Assembly (NCBI GenBank): GCA_965214615.1
Contig: OZ243952.1
Location: 1,302,001-1,366,000 of the forward strand
DNA from: CBDAUN01 sp965214615
Lineage (GTDB): Bacteria; Pseudomonadota; Gammaproteobacteria; Arenicellales; JAJDZL01
DNA length: 64,000 bases
Direction: 5' to 3'
The translations under genes were made by a program, and so were the position numbers. Under the pieces are notes generated by a model. The model was not told the DNA's origin and ran no database searches. It saw nothing but the letters and a program-made list of their open reading frames with translations. Every line of letters starts with the position of its first letter. Position 1 is the first letter of the stretch. Positions 37,487 through 46,350 of the stretch are shown here, in pieces.

Positions 37487-38410
37487 CTAGACCGACTGAG
37501 CCGAAAACAGTCCCTTGGGACGAAAAAACAGGATGCTTGCCATGAAGATGTAGATCAGCATGGAGGAAATCGCCGGCGCTGCGGATTCGGCGGCATTGAC
37601 TGGCAGAAAAACCGCAAGCATTACATCCAGAAATGAACGGCCAAGCGTATCAATCAATCCGGTAATCAGCGCTGCGATTAAGCTGCCCCGCACCGATCCG
37701 ATGCCCCCGATGACAATCACCACAAAGGCGACGATGATGATCTGTTCGCCCATCCCCGAATTGGCTCCCAGAATCGGCGCCATCAATACTCCGGCCAGTC
37801 CTGCAAGTGCGGCGCCGATTCCGAAGACAAGGGTGAACAGCAGTCTGATGTTGATGCCGAGCGAGCTGATCATCTCGCGGTCTGAAGCGCCCGCCCTGAT
37901 CAGCATGCCCGCTCTGGTCTTGGCGACCAGAAGCCACAGCCCGACAGCGACAGCAATTCCGGCACCGATAATCCCCAGTCTGTATACCGAATACTCGAGC
38001 CCGAAAAAAAGCGTCACGGTGCCTGACAGGAATTTGGGGAACGGTACTGTGAGCCCGTCAAGCGGCCAGACGATTTGAACAAGTTCGTTGAAGAACAAAA
38101 TCAGACCGAATGTGGCAAGCACCTGGTCAAGATGGTGTCTTTGATACAAGGTGCGGAGCGTCGTCGTCTCGATAAGCATCCCGGCAACTGCGGTCAGAGG
38201 AACTCCGAGAACAATGCCGAGGATGAAAGAATCCGTCCACAGAATGATTGTCGAGCCGATGAAGGCGCCGAGCATGTAGATCGAGCCATGGGCCAGATTG
38301 ACAAAGTCCATGATTCCGAACGTCAATGTAAGTCCGGACGCCAGAAGAAACAGCAGCATTCCGAACTGAATGCCGTTGAGTATTTGCTCGATAAGAATAG
38401 TCGTTTCCAT
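37487..38410 (-). CDS. livH: Branched-chain amino acid-type ABC transporter permease LivH
   Basis: The 307-residue permease has FGMLLFLLASGLTLTFGIMD and NLAHGSIYMLGAF near the start. The loop RAGASDREMISSLGINIRL corresponds to the EAA-like region that contacts the ATPases, and VVIVIGGIGSVRGSLIAALI is family-specific. The substrate-binding protein gene is 282 bases upstream, a gap in which I see nothing coding. Confidence 0.94.
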   Translation of the reverse strand: METTILIEQILNGIQFGMLLFLLASGLTLTFGIMDFVNLAHGSIYMLGAFIGSTIILWTDSFILGIVLGVPLTAVAGMLIETTTLRTLYQRHHLDQVLATFGLILFFNELVQIVWPLDGLTVPFPKFLSGTVTLFFGLEYSVYRLGIIGAGIAVAVGLWLLVAKTRAGMLIRAGASDREMISSLGINIRLLFTLVFGIGAALAGLAGVLMAPILGANSGMGEQIIIVAFVVIVIGGIGSVRGSLIAALITGLIDTLGRSFLDVMLAVFLPVNAAESAAPAISSMLIYIFMASILFFRPKGLFSAQSV

Positions 38411-38692
38411 GATCCGGCAGTCAATTGGGTCGGAACTTAGAGTGACATTGCAGCGACGTGCATCTTCGCGTTGTTTTTCAATGCCGCTGGTCAGCTCGGC
38501 GTCATCGCGCTTTGCCGCGGAGTTGTCGGAGTTGGCGAGTTCGACCGGCCTTGGCAGGTATCTCCGTCAGGCTGCGGTTCAGTCCGGTTCGAAGATACGG
38601 CCAAATTGACAATAGCGCGGAGTTCGGCCGGTCTGGCGGCAAAATTCCGCGCTACTGCAGCTTGGCTGCGAACTGGATGTCCGCATAGCCGC

Positions 38693-39877
38693 CTACATAT
38701 TGCATTCTTGCGCGTAGGAGTCCTGATGATTCTCTAAAACAGTTTCACGGACTGAAGTTGTCCAGACTCCGTCGCCGTCGACGACGACTTCGCGACTGTA
38801 GAAATTCTGAATCGGGAAGTGGTTGTGACCTACTGTGAAATCTCCGCGGACAGAGTCAAAATCTGCTGCTTCCAGAGCGGCGCGAAGACCGTCGACATTG
38901 CTCATGTCTGCATCGACTGCCTCAACAGCGCTCTTGATGTACATCACGGCATCGTAGCTTTGAGCGGCGTAGAAGCTGGGATATTTCCCATATTTTGCCT
39001 TAAAGCCGTCAACGAACTTCCTGTTTGCCTCAACATCGAGATCAGGGGCCCAGAACTGCGTCATCGTAGACCCGAGCACGCCGTTCATTTCCGCAGCTTG
39101 AAATCGGGGCAGGCTGATCGAATCAACAGTAAAGACGGTGTAAAGCGGGGTGGATTCGGGCAGCCCGGCCTGCTGGTACTGGTTGATAAATGCCGGGCCG
39201 TGCTTGCCTGGGTAGAACACGAAAACACCATCGGGACTGGCCGCTTTCACCTTGGTCAATTCTGCCGCCCAATCAATGTGATCCGGCCACTTGGTCATGT
39301 CTTCGCCGACGATATCACCGGAAAACGTACGTTTTACGCCGGCAACCATGTTCTTACCGGCGGCATAGTTTGGCGCAATGACATAAAGTGAATCGACGCC
39401 ACGCTGATTCAGAACCTCGCCCATTGCCATCGGCGTCTGGTCATTCTGCCAGGAAATGTTGAAGAAATTCTTATGGCATCCCTTTCCTGCCAGTTGCGAT
39501 GGTCCGGCGTTGGCGCTAATCAATATTTTTCCGGCATCAAGGACGGTGTTTGCCGACGCCAGAAGCACGTGCGACCAAATGTAACCGAATACGATGTCGA
39601 CCTTGTCTTGAGTGACCAGGCGTTCCGTCGCCTGCTTGCCTTTTTGTGGATTGAATTCATCGTCTCCGTAGACAATTTCGACATCGGCCGACCCCATCTT
39701 GCCGCCGATGTGCTCCACCGCGAGTTCCACTGCATCGCGCATGTCGTTTCCGATGACCGATGCCGGGGTGCTGAGGGTGGTTACAAATCCCAGCTTGACG
39801 GTGGCGGAAAACGCATTAGGCGCGACAAGCAGCAGCAAGGCTGAGACGGCAGCCGCGAAAGATTGCAGTTTCTTCAT
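38693..39877 (-). CDS. ABC transporter periplasmic substrate-binding protein (LivK family)
   Basis: The 394-residue protein has a clean signal peptide (MKKLQSFAAAVSALLLLVAP, cleavage near FSA). The type I periplasmic-binding fold follows: VKLGFVTTLSTPASVIGNDM, VDIVFGYIWSHVLLA, and YVIAPNYAAGKNMVAG. It selects the solute imported by LivHMGF. The binding-site sequence resembles amide/aromatic-acid binders more than leucine binders, so substrate is open. A GGAG at 39885-39888 on the minus strand sets the start. Divergent from aconitase X, which suggests its substrate could be hydroxyproline or a related compound; that is inference from position. Confidence 0.9.
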   Translation of the reverse strand: MKKLQSFAAAVSALLLLVAPNAFSATVKLGFVTTLSTPASVIGNDMRDAVELAVEHIGGKMGSADVEIVYGDDEFNPQKGKQATERLVTQDKVDIVFGYIWSHVLLASANTVLDAGKILISANAGPSQLAGKGCHKNFFNISWQNDQTPMAMGEVLNQRGVDSLYVIAPNYAAGKNMVAGVKRTFSGDIVGEDMTKWPDHIDWAAELTKVKAASPDGVFVFYPGKHGPAFINQYQQAGLPESTPLYTVFTVDSISLPRFQAAEMNGVLGSTMTQFWAPDLDVEANRKFVDGFKAKYGKYPSFYAAQSYDAVMYIKSAVEAVDADMSNVDGLRAALEAADFDSVRGDFTVGHNHFPIQNFYSREVVVDGDGVWTTSVRETVLENHQDSYAQECNM

Positions 39878-39884
39878 TGTTCAA

Positions 39885-39888
39885 CTCC
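39885..39888 (-). promoter_or_regulatory. Ribosome binding site of the substrate-binding protein gene
   Basis: GGAG on the minus strand, seven bases before the ATG at 39877, fixes the start of the LivK-type gene. Confidence 0.6.
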
Positions 39889-39917
39889 AGATAAAATTTT
39901 AGTAGTGATCGTATGGC

Positions 39918-39941
39918 AGCGCCGCGCAAATCGCGATACCG
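39918..39941 (+). repeat. 24-bp direct repeat, copy 1 (putative operator)
   Basis: Differs at one of 24 positions from 40038-40061, exactly 120 bases away. Its core is AATCGCGATACCG, and it contains inverted arms around an A. It lies 40 bases upstream of the substrate-binding protein start. Confidence 0.6.
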
Positions 39942-40037
39942 CTTCATATTTGCCGTATTGGGAAATTGTAGCAGTCAATTGATGCGGAACATAATGAATT
40001 CTTGCGCAGTTGATCCGGCATGCCCGTGCCGCGCCGA

Positions 40038-40061
40038 AGCGCCGCGCGAATCGCGATACCG
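40038..40061 (+). repeat. 24-bp direct repeat, copy 2 (putative operator)
   Basis: Second copy of the element at 39918-39941, with the core CGCGAATCGCG (arms CGCGA/TCGCG). It ends seven bases before the presumed -35 box of aconitase X. Confidence 0.6.
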
Positions 40062-40067
40062 ACTTTG

Positions 40068-40097
40068 TTGAATCTGCCGATGTCGGTCTGCTACGAT
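40068..40097 (+). promoter_or_regulatory. Putative sigma-70 promoter of aconitase X genes
   Basis: TTGAAT, an 18-base spacer and TACGAT form a plausible promoter 17 bases before the ATG at 40115. The adjacent repeat would place a regulator at the -35 box. Confidence 0.4.
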
Positions 40098-40104
40098 ACA
40101 CTGC

Positions 40105-40108
40105 GGAG
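40105..40108 (+). promoter_or_regulatory. Ribosome binding site deciding the aconitase X start
   Basis: GGAG sits six bases before ATG 40115 and argues for this start over the upstream in-frame ATG at 40010, whose extra residues include translated operator sequence. Confidence 0.55.
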
Positions 40109-40114
40109 CGCAGA

Positions 40115-41413
40115 ATGCAAGCATGTCCGCGAACAGGTTCACTATTGCCGGAGGGTTTAAGTTTGGAAGGCGATGTTCAATTAAGTCCGCTTGAGCGTTC
40201 CATGCTCGATGGAAAGCACGGCTGGGCGCGTCAGTGGGCAATGCACCAGCAAATGCAGGTCGCGCGATTTTTTCAGGCGAAGGATTTTGTTGAGATCTCT
40301 CAAGTGCACTTGATGTGCGATACCGAATCTGCCGGACAAACCGGAGTTGAGCATCTTGAGCAGTTGGCGCGGCTGCCGGCCGCCGAACGCAGAATATCGG
40401 TTCCTGCAATAACCGACCCTCGCGGTCTGGACCTGTGCGCGTATCAGCGTCTCGGCCAACCGGAACACTTCGCCCTGCTCGAAAAAAGAGCGACAGCCGC
40501 CTTGAAGTCGCTCGGAGTGATGATGACGGATACCTGCATCAACTACCAGACGATTTCGGCCCCGGTGCTTGGGGAGCACGTCGCGTTCGGCGATACAGGA
40601 TCTGTGATATACGCCAACAGCGTATGCGGTGCCCGGAGCAATTTTGAGGGAGGCCCTGCGGCACTTGCAGCCGCCTATACCGGCCGCGTTCCCAGATACG
40701 GATGCCATCTGGACGAATGCAGACGGCCCACGCATCATTTCGAAATCGCCTATCAACCTGCATCGCTATCGGATTGGGGTGCTCTGGGGGCGCTGATCGG
40801 TCAACGGACCGGATCCTATTGGACGGTTCCGTATATCTCAGGGATTGACCGGGTGCCGTCTGCAGATGAATTGAAACATTTTGGCGCCGCATTGGCGAGT
40901 TATGGCTCGGTGCCGCTGTTCCACATGCACGACGTCACGCCGGAAGCCGATCGCCACAGTCAATTCGTCAGTTCGCCCAAGGCGCAATCGCGAATCATTG
41001 GCGAGGCGGACATAGCGAGTTTCTACGGTTCGTTCAACCGAGAGGAGCCTGTAGATGTTGTGGTTTTCGCAGCTCCGCAGCAGTCTCTTTTTGAAATGCA
41101 GGCCATTGTGGAAATGCTCGGCGGAAGAGCAGTGTCCGATTCGACCGCCTTGGTCATTGCGACTTCCCCGGAAATTAAAGCCGCATGTGACAGATTCGGC
41201 TATACAAAGGCGCTTGAGGGGTGCGGCGCAATGGTGCTTAGCGGAGTATGTTTTTATCAAATGTACGCGCGCGAACTGGGAATAGCTCAGGGCTGGAAGC
41301 GACTGGCGAGCAATTCGGCCAAGCTTGTCAACATCATTTCCGGATACGGCTACGAGCCGGTACTTGCGACAACCAGACAGTGCGTCGACGCGGCGGTTTC
41401 CGGGCGGCTTTGA
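40115..41413 (+). CDS. Aconitase X catalytic (large) subunit
   Basis: The 432-residue protein matches the aconitase X (DUF521) catalytic domain. Diagnostic segments are TCINYQ, PVLGEHVAFGDTGSVIYANS, VCGARSNFEGGPAALAAAYT, and the cysteine in GCGAMVLSGVCFYQM; conserved Cys residues could bind an iron-sulfur cluster. Characterised bacterial members dehydrate cis-3-hydroxy-L-proline, archaeal ones act on mevalonate 5-phosphate. Here the swivel domain is a separate protein encoded next. The import system upstream and the ornithine-cyclodeaminase-like gene at 51-52 kb favour the hydroxyproline role; that is inference. Confidence 0.92.
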   Translation: MQACPRTGSLLPEGLSLEGDVQLSPLERSMLDGKHGWARQWAMHQQMQVARFFQAKDFVEISQVHLMCDTESAGQTGVEHLEQLARLPAAERRISVPAITDPRGLDLCAYQRLGQPEHFALLEKRATAALKSLGVMMTDTCINYQTISAPVLGEHVAFGDTGSVIYANSVCGARSNFEGGPAALAAAYTGRVPRYGCHLDECRRPTHHFEIAYQPASLSDWGALGALIGQRTGSYWTVPYISGIDRVPSADELKHFGAALASYGSVPLFHMHDVTPEADRHSQFVSSPKAQSRIIGEADIASFYGSFNREEPVDVVVFAAPQQSLFEMQAIVEMLGGRAVSDSTALVIATSPEIKAACDRFGYTKALEGCGAMVLSGVCFYQMYARELGIAQGWKRLASNSAKLVNIISGYGYEPVLATTRQCVDAAVSGRL

Positions 41414-41826
41414 TGGGCATCGAACGAATTTTCAAATGCTCGCCGGGAATCGGCGAAAAGGCAGTCGGCATTGCGCTGTCTGCTTCGGACGATTTCAGCG
41501 CCCGATATGATCTCGATAGAATTGAGGGGGTTTTTTCGCGTCCTGCGCATGCGCTATATGGCGAAAGCTATGTGGGCAGAATCCTTGTCCTCAACACCGC
41601 AAAGGGAGGTGTCGCGAGTTCGTGGATGCTGAAGAATATGGCAGACCAGGGCAGGGCGCCGGCTGCGCTTGTACTCAACGCTGCAAATCCGATCATGGCG
41701 CAAGGCGCCGCCTTTGCAGGCCTTGCATTGGTGCACGGCTTCGAGTTCGACATCACCGCTGAGATTTCAACCGGCGACCGGGTCGAGGTTAACCCTGCGG
41801 CCGGCGTGGTGAGAAAGCTAAGCTAG
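41413..41826 (+). CDS. Aconitase X swivel-domain (small) subunit
   Basis: This 137-residue protein is the DUF126 partner of aconitase X. Recognisable sequences are GYGES-like LYGESYVGRILVLNTAKGGVA with SSWMLKNMADQGRAPAALVL and PIMAQGAAFAG. The Ser in the GGVASSW segment corresponds to the substrate-binding swivel loop. The ATG shares its A with the large-subunit stop codon (TGATG), so the two are translationally coupled. Together they form the dehydratase. Confidence 0.92.
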   Translation: MGIERIFKCSPGIGEKAVGIALSASDDFSARYDLDRIEGVFSRPAHALYGESYVGRILVLNTAKGGVASSWMLKNMADQGRAPAALVLNAANPIMAQGAAFAGLALVHGFEFDITAEISTGDRVEVNPAAGVVRKLS

Positions 41827-41890
41827 GGAGATTGCGTTCGGTTCGGCGTGTATCCGGCTTATCGTATCCCGCGGCCGTCCAGACTGGATG

Positions 41891-42964
41891 CTATATGCTG
41901 ACAATCCGCGTCCAGCCGTAGCGATCTTCGACAGCTCCGCGCTGAATTCCGACAATCGTATCGTAGAGTCTCTTGCTCAGGGAGTTGCCGTCCGGGACCG
42001 GCACTTGATGGATTTCATTTCGGTAGCCCAGGCTGCCGATCACCGTGACTACGGCCGCCGTGCCGCAGCCGAATGCCTCTTGAAGCGTTCCGCTTTTGAT
42101 GCCGTCAATGACTTCCCGGATATGAATCTGCCGTTCTTCGCAGGGTATGCCCATGTCTCGAGACAGTTGCAGAATGCTGTCCCGGGTCACTCCGGGCAAT
42201 ATGGTTCCTCGCAGATTTGGAGTGACAAGTTTGCCATTCAAGTAGAAGCAGATATTCATCTGCCCGACTTCTTCGACATAGCAGTGCTGCTCGCCGTCAA
42301 GCCAGATGACCTGAGCGAAGCCTTCGTTTTGACTGTCAATTGCCGGTCGGAATGTCGCAGCATAGTTTCCGCCGGTCTTGGCAAAGCCGGTCCCGCCTCG
42401 GATCGCGCGCGTATAGTTCTCTTCCACCTTGAGCGACACGGATGGCGCATCGCCTTTGAAGTAGCTGCCCACCGGAGAAGTTATGATTAGAAAACGGTAC
42501 GCATTGGCCGGCCGGACGTCAAGATTGCCCTCGGTCGCAAATAGAACCGGTCGTACATAAAGTGCTTGACGCTCGCCGTTCGGCACCCAGCGATTGTCGA
42601 CCTTTACCAGCTGCTCAACGGCCCGAATAAAGACATCCTCGTCAATCGGCGGGATGCACATTCGGTTGCACGAATCCGTCAGTCGCCTGTGATTCATTTC
42701 AGGCCGGAAAATTCGTATGGCGCCGTCAATTCCGCGATATGCCTTCATGCCTTCGAAAATAGTTTGACCGTAGTGAAGCGCAACCGAGACAGGGTGCATT
42801 TCGATCATTCCGAATGGAATGATGCGCGCACCGCGCCACTTGCCATCGTAGAACTCCATGGTAAACATGTGATCGGAAAATTCGGTTCCGAACTGCAAGT
42901 TGTCGAAGTCGATGTCGTCGATTCGACTCTTTTCGACGCGATTGACTTTAAAAAATGAATCCAT
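41891..42964 (-). CDS. ilvE: Branched-chain amino acid aminotransferase
   Basis: The 357-residue fold-type IV aminotransferase has the PLP lysine in FAKTGGNYAATF, the EEVGQMNICFYLNG stretch that binds cofactor, and GTILPGVTRDSILQLSRD for the phosphate group. EAFGCGTAAVVTVIG closes the active site. It interconverts Leu, Ile and Val with their keto acids using 2-oxoglutarate. The start at 42964 is preferred over the frame opening at 43075 because family sequences begin there (MDSFFKVNRVEKSR). It converges with the aconitase X genes. Confidence 0.93.
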   Translation of the reverse strand: MDSFFKVNRVEKSRIDDIDFDNLQFGTEFSDHMFTMEFYDGKWRGARIIPFGMIEMHPVSVALHYGQTIFEGMKAYRGIDGAIRIFRPEMNHRRLTDSCNRMCIPPIDEDVFIRAVEQLVKVDNRWVPNGERQALYVRPVLFATEGNLDVRPANAYRFLIITSPVGSYFKGDAPSVSLKVEENYTRAIRGGTGFAKTGGNYAATFRPAIDSQNEGFAQVIWLDGEQHCYVEEVGQMNICFYLNGKLVTPNLRGTILPGVTRDSILQLSRDMGIPCEERQIHIREVIDGIKSGTLQEAFGCGTAAVVTVIGSLGYRNEIHQVPVPDGNSLSKRLYDTIVGIQRGAVEDRYGWTRIVSI

Positions 42965-43389
42965 TGGCGGATGATAATCAGATTTGATGACGTCGCGCAC
43001 AAGGCATCGACTAGACGGGGCGATAGCTCCGCGGTGCTCAAAGGCAAACATTTTAGCGAATTTGGGGCTTTGCAATTAGAGTAATGCACATTGATCGATT
43101 GCTGTGCGCCGAGCCGCAATGACGGGGTGGAATGAGAGTGGCTTCACGGTCCATGTGTGATCCTCGAATGAATCCCGGCGGCGTTTGCACCGAGGAATCG
43201 GACAGGATATCTGCCTTACGATCTATTCACTGTGCCTTTGCTTCTCATGTCCCGGACGCGCTGTTCCGTCGGTATTGCGATGACGCCTGAAACGCTGATG
43301 CGATCGCGCAAGGGCATTGGCCAGATGCCGGCGATCCGGTGTCGTAGAATTTTTGACCGCGGCCGAATTGGAAACATCGCACCGCCGGA
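42965..43389. other. Intergenic region, no gene seen
   Basis: About 425 bases between ilvE and the antiporter gene, both on the minus strand. Short frames only; no domain, RNA or repeat recognised. Confidence 0.5.
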
Positions 43390-44955
43390 TTATTTTTTCT
43401 TTTCGATGCTTCGCAGGACATGTTCGGCAAATCCCCGTCCCGCTTCGGCATACAGATTGAAAGTGACGCAGCCCAGTTCCTCCAATTGGTTCCTATGGTC
43501 AGGGTAGCGGGAAATTACTGCGAGCACTCCGCCGTAGTTCAACGATCTTGCCAGATTGACAACAAAAAGATTTTCCTGATGATTTGCAAGGTTTACGAAC
43601 AGCATTTGCCGGTCTGCCAGACCGGAATTGCTCCAGAATTCAAAGTCGACGGCATCGCCATGGACGCAGCGAAAGCCCTTTTTCAGCAGCTTTTTCACAT
43701 TATTCAGATCTCGTTCCACGCCTATGACGTTGTCGCCGTAGCGTTTCCTCAAAGTCTTGTATACGCCTTGGCCGACGCGCCCCATGCCTAGCACAACATA
43801 TTCGGCGTCATCAAACGTCGAATACCGGTCCCGTTCAAGACGTTTTTTGTTCTCAAACCTGCTCAGATGCCCCGACCATGAACTGTACAGTTGATGAACG
43901 CGGGTGTTGAACGGTGTTGCGATAAACAGCGATGCAGCCATGGCTAGCGCCAATGTGGTCAGCCACTCGGGTGACATCATCCCCGCGCCTACTGCAATTG
44001 CGCCGACAATCAGTCCGAATTCCGAATAATTGAACAATGCGAATCCAGCCAGGAACGCGGTACGTGCCCGTAATCCGAAGCCTGTCAGGAGAAAGTAGTA
44101 GATCAGCGGCCGCACAAAAATCAAAAGCGATAGCGCCAGAGCGACCATCATCATTTCGATTGATGGCAATCCGTAGAATCCAATCTGAATAAAAAAGCCG
44201 ATGAGAAATAAATCTTTCAATGAAATCAAATTGCTATAGAGCTCTTTTGATTTTTTAGAAGAACCAAGAAGTACGCCAATCAATAGTGCTCCAAGATCGC
44301 CTTTGAGATTTACCAGTTCAAACAACTCATAGGCTCCGAAAGCCACGGCGACCCCGAACAGCGTCAGCAATTCCCCGTGTCCGGTCCGGTTGAGCAGATT
44401 CGTCAGCAACGGGCGCAAAAGCGGCAGTGCAAGCAGGCCGATCGCCCAGAGGCTTGGAAATTTATCACTGACCAATACCAGAAAGCACACCGCAAGAATG
44501 TCTTGCACGATCAATATGCCGATGGCGATGTCTGCGTGCAGTGCGTTGCGCTCGCCTCGTTCTTCAAAAATCTTAACAGCGAATACCGTGCTCGAAAATG
44601 ACAAGGCGAACGCCAGTACCCATGCGGCCGCTGAGTTTTCGAGCGCCAGGGGAGAAAACAGCAATCCTGCGATGACAATTACCGGCACAGTAAGCACCAC
44701 TGCGATCAGCGCATGGACTGAAGCGCTTCCCCAGACCTGAACCTGGGCCAATTCGCGCAAATTCAGCTTCAGGCCAATAGTGAACAGCAGCAGCGTAATT
44801 CCGATGTCAGCGATCTGGCCAATAACGTCGATGTCGCCCACGTCGAACTCTTGCGCGACGAATCCGGCGACAAGAAACCCGAGCAGCGGCGGATACCTGA
44901 AGTGACGGAATACCAGACCCACGAGCAAGGCTACGAGCAGAAGAACCGCGGTCAT
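43390..44955 (-). CDS. CPA2 cation:proton antiporter with NAD-binding RCK domain (Kef-type)
   Basis: The 521-residue protein has about 12 hydrophobic helices (residues 1-370). LLGFLVAGFVAQEFDVGDID and FALSFSSTVFAVKIFEE are typical of the KefB/YbaL transporters, and IAIGILIVQDILAVCFLVL carries the conserved Gln-Asp pair in the ion pathway. A cytoplasmic Rossmann RCK domain follows (VVLGMGRVGQGVYKTL). It probably exchanges K+ or Na+ for protons. No ancillary KefF/KefG partner is visible. Confidence 0.9.
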   Translation of the reverse strand: MTAVLLLVALLVGLVFRHFRYPPLLGFLVAGFVAQEFDVGDIDVIGQIADIGITLLLFTIGLKLNLRELAQVQVWGSASVHALIAVVLTVPVIVIAGLLFSPLALENSAAAWVLAFALSFSSTVFAVKIFEERGERNALHADIAIGILIVQDILAVCFLVLVSDKFPSLWAIGLLALPLLRPLLTNLLNRTGHGELLTLFGVAVAFGAYELFELVNLKGDLGALLIGVLLGSSKKSKELYSNLISLKDLFLIGFFIQIGFYGLPSIEMMMVALALSLLIFVRPLIYYFLLTGFGLRARTAFLAGFALFNYSEFGLIVGAIAVGAGMMSPEWLTTLALAMAASLFIATPFNTRVHQLYSSWSGHLSRFENKKRLERDRYSTFDDAEYVVLGMGRVGQGVYKTLRKRYGDNVIGVERDLNNVKKLLKKGFRCVHGDAVDFEFWSNSGLADRQMLFVNLANHQENLFVVNLARSLNYGGVLAVISRYPDHRNQLEELGCVTFNLYAEAGRGFAEHVLRSIEKKK

Positions 44956-45657
44956 GAGATGACCTCTTGCCAGGTGAAGTGAATGCGTGCTGTGTTCATG
45001 GTGCTTCGGGCGCCGATGGTGTCAGATGATCGATTTGTGTTGCCGCTTCATTCTGGAATTTAATTCGCGCCGACCGCGCGGCATCGTCGTTGCGCAGGCA
45101 TGGAGTGCATGCCGATGTGAAAGCGGAGATTGTAAAAAAAGCGAAATTGTAGCCGACGTCCGAGCTGGCAACGAACGATTTCGCCCCTGCCTGAATTGGA
45201 TACTGGCAGCGCCCGGCAATCGAATCCCCGGATGCACTGCCGCGCGCGAGCAATATTGTACTGCTGAGGGTGAGCGAAATTTGGGGCGCTTGCCATTGCC
45301 GAATAGGAACAAATGGAATACCCAGACCTGCCATGGGCCGAGGCGGCGATAATTGAAATGCGATTCGAATCGCAACCAGCGCCGCAAATGATGCGGAGTC
45401 GAAAAATTGCACAATCTTGCTTCAATAGTCGGTATATTTGCAACGTTTCCAATTTGGCTGACTCAATTTATGAATTCCACTTTCGAACGCATTCAATCGC
45501 AGCACGGCGCACGCGTAAACCTATCGGGTATTGCGACACATTCAAAGTGATGCTTTGCTGATTCGCCTGCGACCGCTGCCGCAGTCGGTGGGATGTTGTC
45601 GGCGAACTGACTCAATTTCGCTGCAAAGCGGCACATCTACGGCAGGTTTTAACTGAC
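44956..45657. other. Divergent intergenic region with a 16-bp palindrome
   Basis: About 700 bases between the antiporter and HAD genes, which point away from each other. Several overlapping short minus-strand frames exist, none with a recognised domain. The clear structural element is a perfect palindrome at 45359-45374. Confidence 0.5.
45359..45374. promoter_or_regulatory. Perfect 16-bp palindrome
   Basis: TGCGATTC followed by GAATCGCA is an exact 16-base palindrome in a region without genes, 284 bases before the HAD start codon. Candidate protein-binding site; the protein is unknown. Confidence 0.4.
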
Positions 45658-46350
45658 ATGACTTCAATCCGAGCAATATCATTTGATCTGGATAACACGC
45701 TTTGGGACATTGCTCCTGTCATTCAGCGTGCCGAGGAAAACTCATATCGATATATCCAGAGCCGTTTTCCAAGGATCGTCGAACGCTATTCGCTCGAAGA
45801 CATCCGTGCGCGCCGTGAGCAGAATTGGCAAGATCATCCCGAAATCAGACATGACCTGACCGAGCAGCGCCGACTGCTGTTCGCACAACTGCTGGGCGAG
45901 TGCGACTATAGTGAACACCATTCGTCGGAATTGCTGGAACGGTTTATTGCCGACCGCAACCGCGTGACGCTCTATCCTGATGTGCTGCCGGCTCTCGAGC
46001 GCCTCAGTTCATTCGCACCTCTTGTTTCGCTCAGCGATGGAAATGCCTGCCTCGATACGATTGGAATAGGGCAGTATTTTGTTGCTGCCGTCAGTGCTGC
46101 CGATGTTGGCGCCATGAAGCCGGATCCGAAAGGGTTTCAGCGTGTCAGCGCCATTGTCGATGCGAGTCTGTCGGATATTCTGCATGTCGGAGATCATCCG
46201 CTGTATGACATGTTCGGGGCCCGCAATGCGGGGATGCAGACGATGTGGATGGTGCGCAGCGCCGATATTGCCGAATCCTGGGATCAGGAGTTCGAGCCGG
46301 ATTATCGCGCCCGTTCCCTTTTCGATCTGGTCGACATTGTGTGCTCCTAG
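45658..46350 (+). CDS. HAD-superfamily phosphatase (YigB-like)
   Basis: The 230-residue hydrolase has motif I SFDLDNTLWD with the nucleophile and acid/base Asp, motif II as LVSLSDGNA, motif III lysine in GAMKPDPKGF, and motif IV HVGDHPLYDMFGARNAGM. The helical cap is of the C1 type. This pattern matches the YigB-like group that includes FMN phosphatase, but specificity cannot be read from sequence. It converges with the permease genes; only the stop codons abut. Confidence 0.85.
   Translation: MTSIRAISFDLDNTLWDIAPVIQRAEENSYRYIQSRFPRIVERYSLEDIRARREQNWQDHPEIRHDLTEQRRLLFAQLLGECDYSEHHSSELLERFIADRNRVTLYPDVLPALERLSSFAPLVSLSDGNACLDTIGIGQYFVAAVSAADVGAMKPDPKGFQRVSAIVDASLSDILHVGDHPLYDMFGARNAGMQTMWMVRSADIAESWDQEFEPDYRARSLFDLVDIVCS

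Noticed and set aside
45355..45380. Possible tRNA T-loop (TTCGAATC)
   Set aside because: It is the centre of a palindrome; no acceptor stem or anticodon arm can be drawn around it.
44996..45412. 138-codon minus-strand frame upstream of the antiporter gene
   Set aside because: No domain, irregular composition and several overlapping frames of similar length in the same place.
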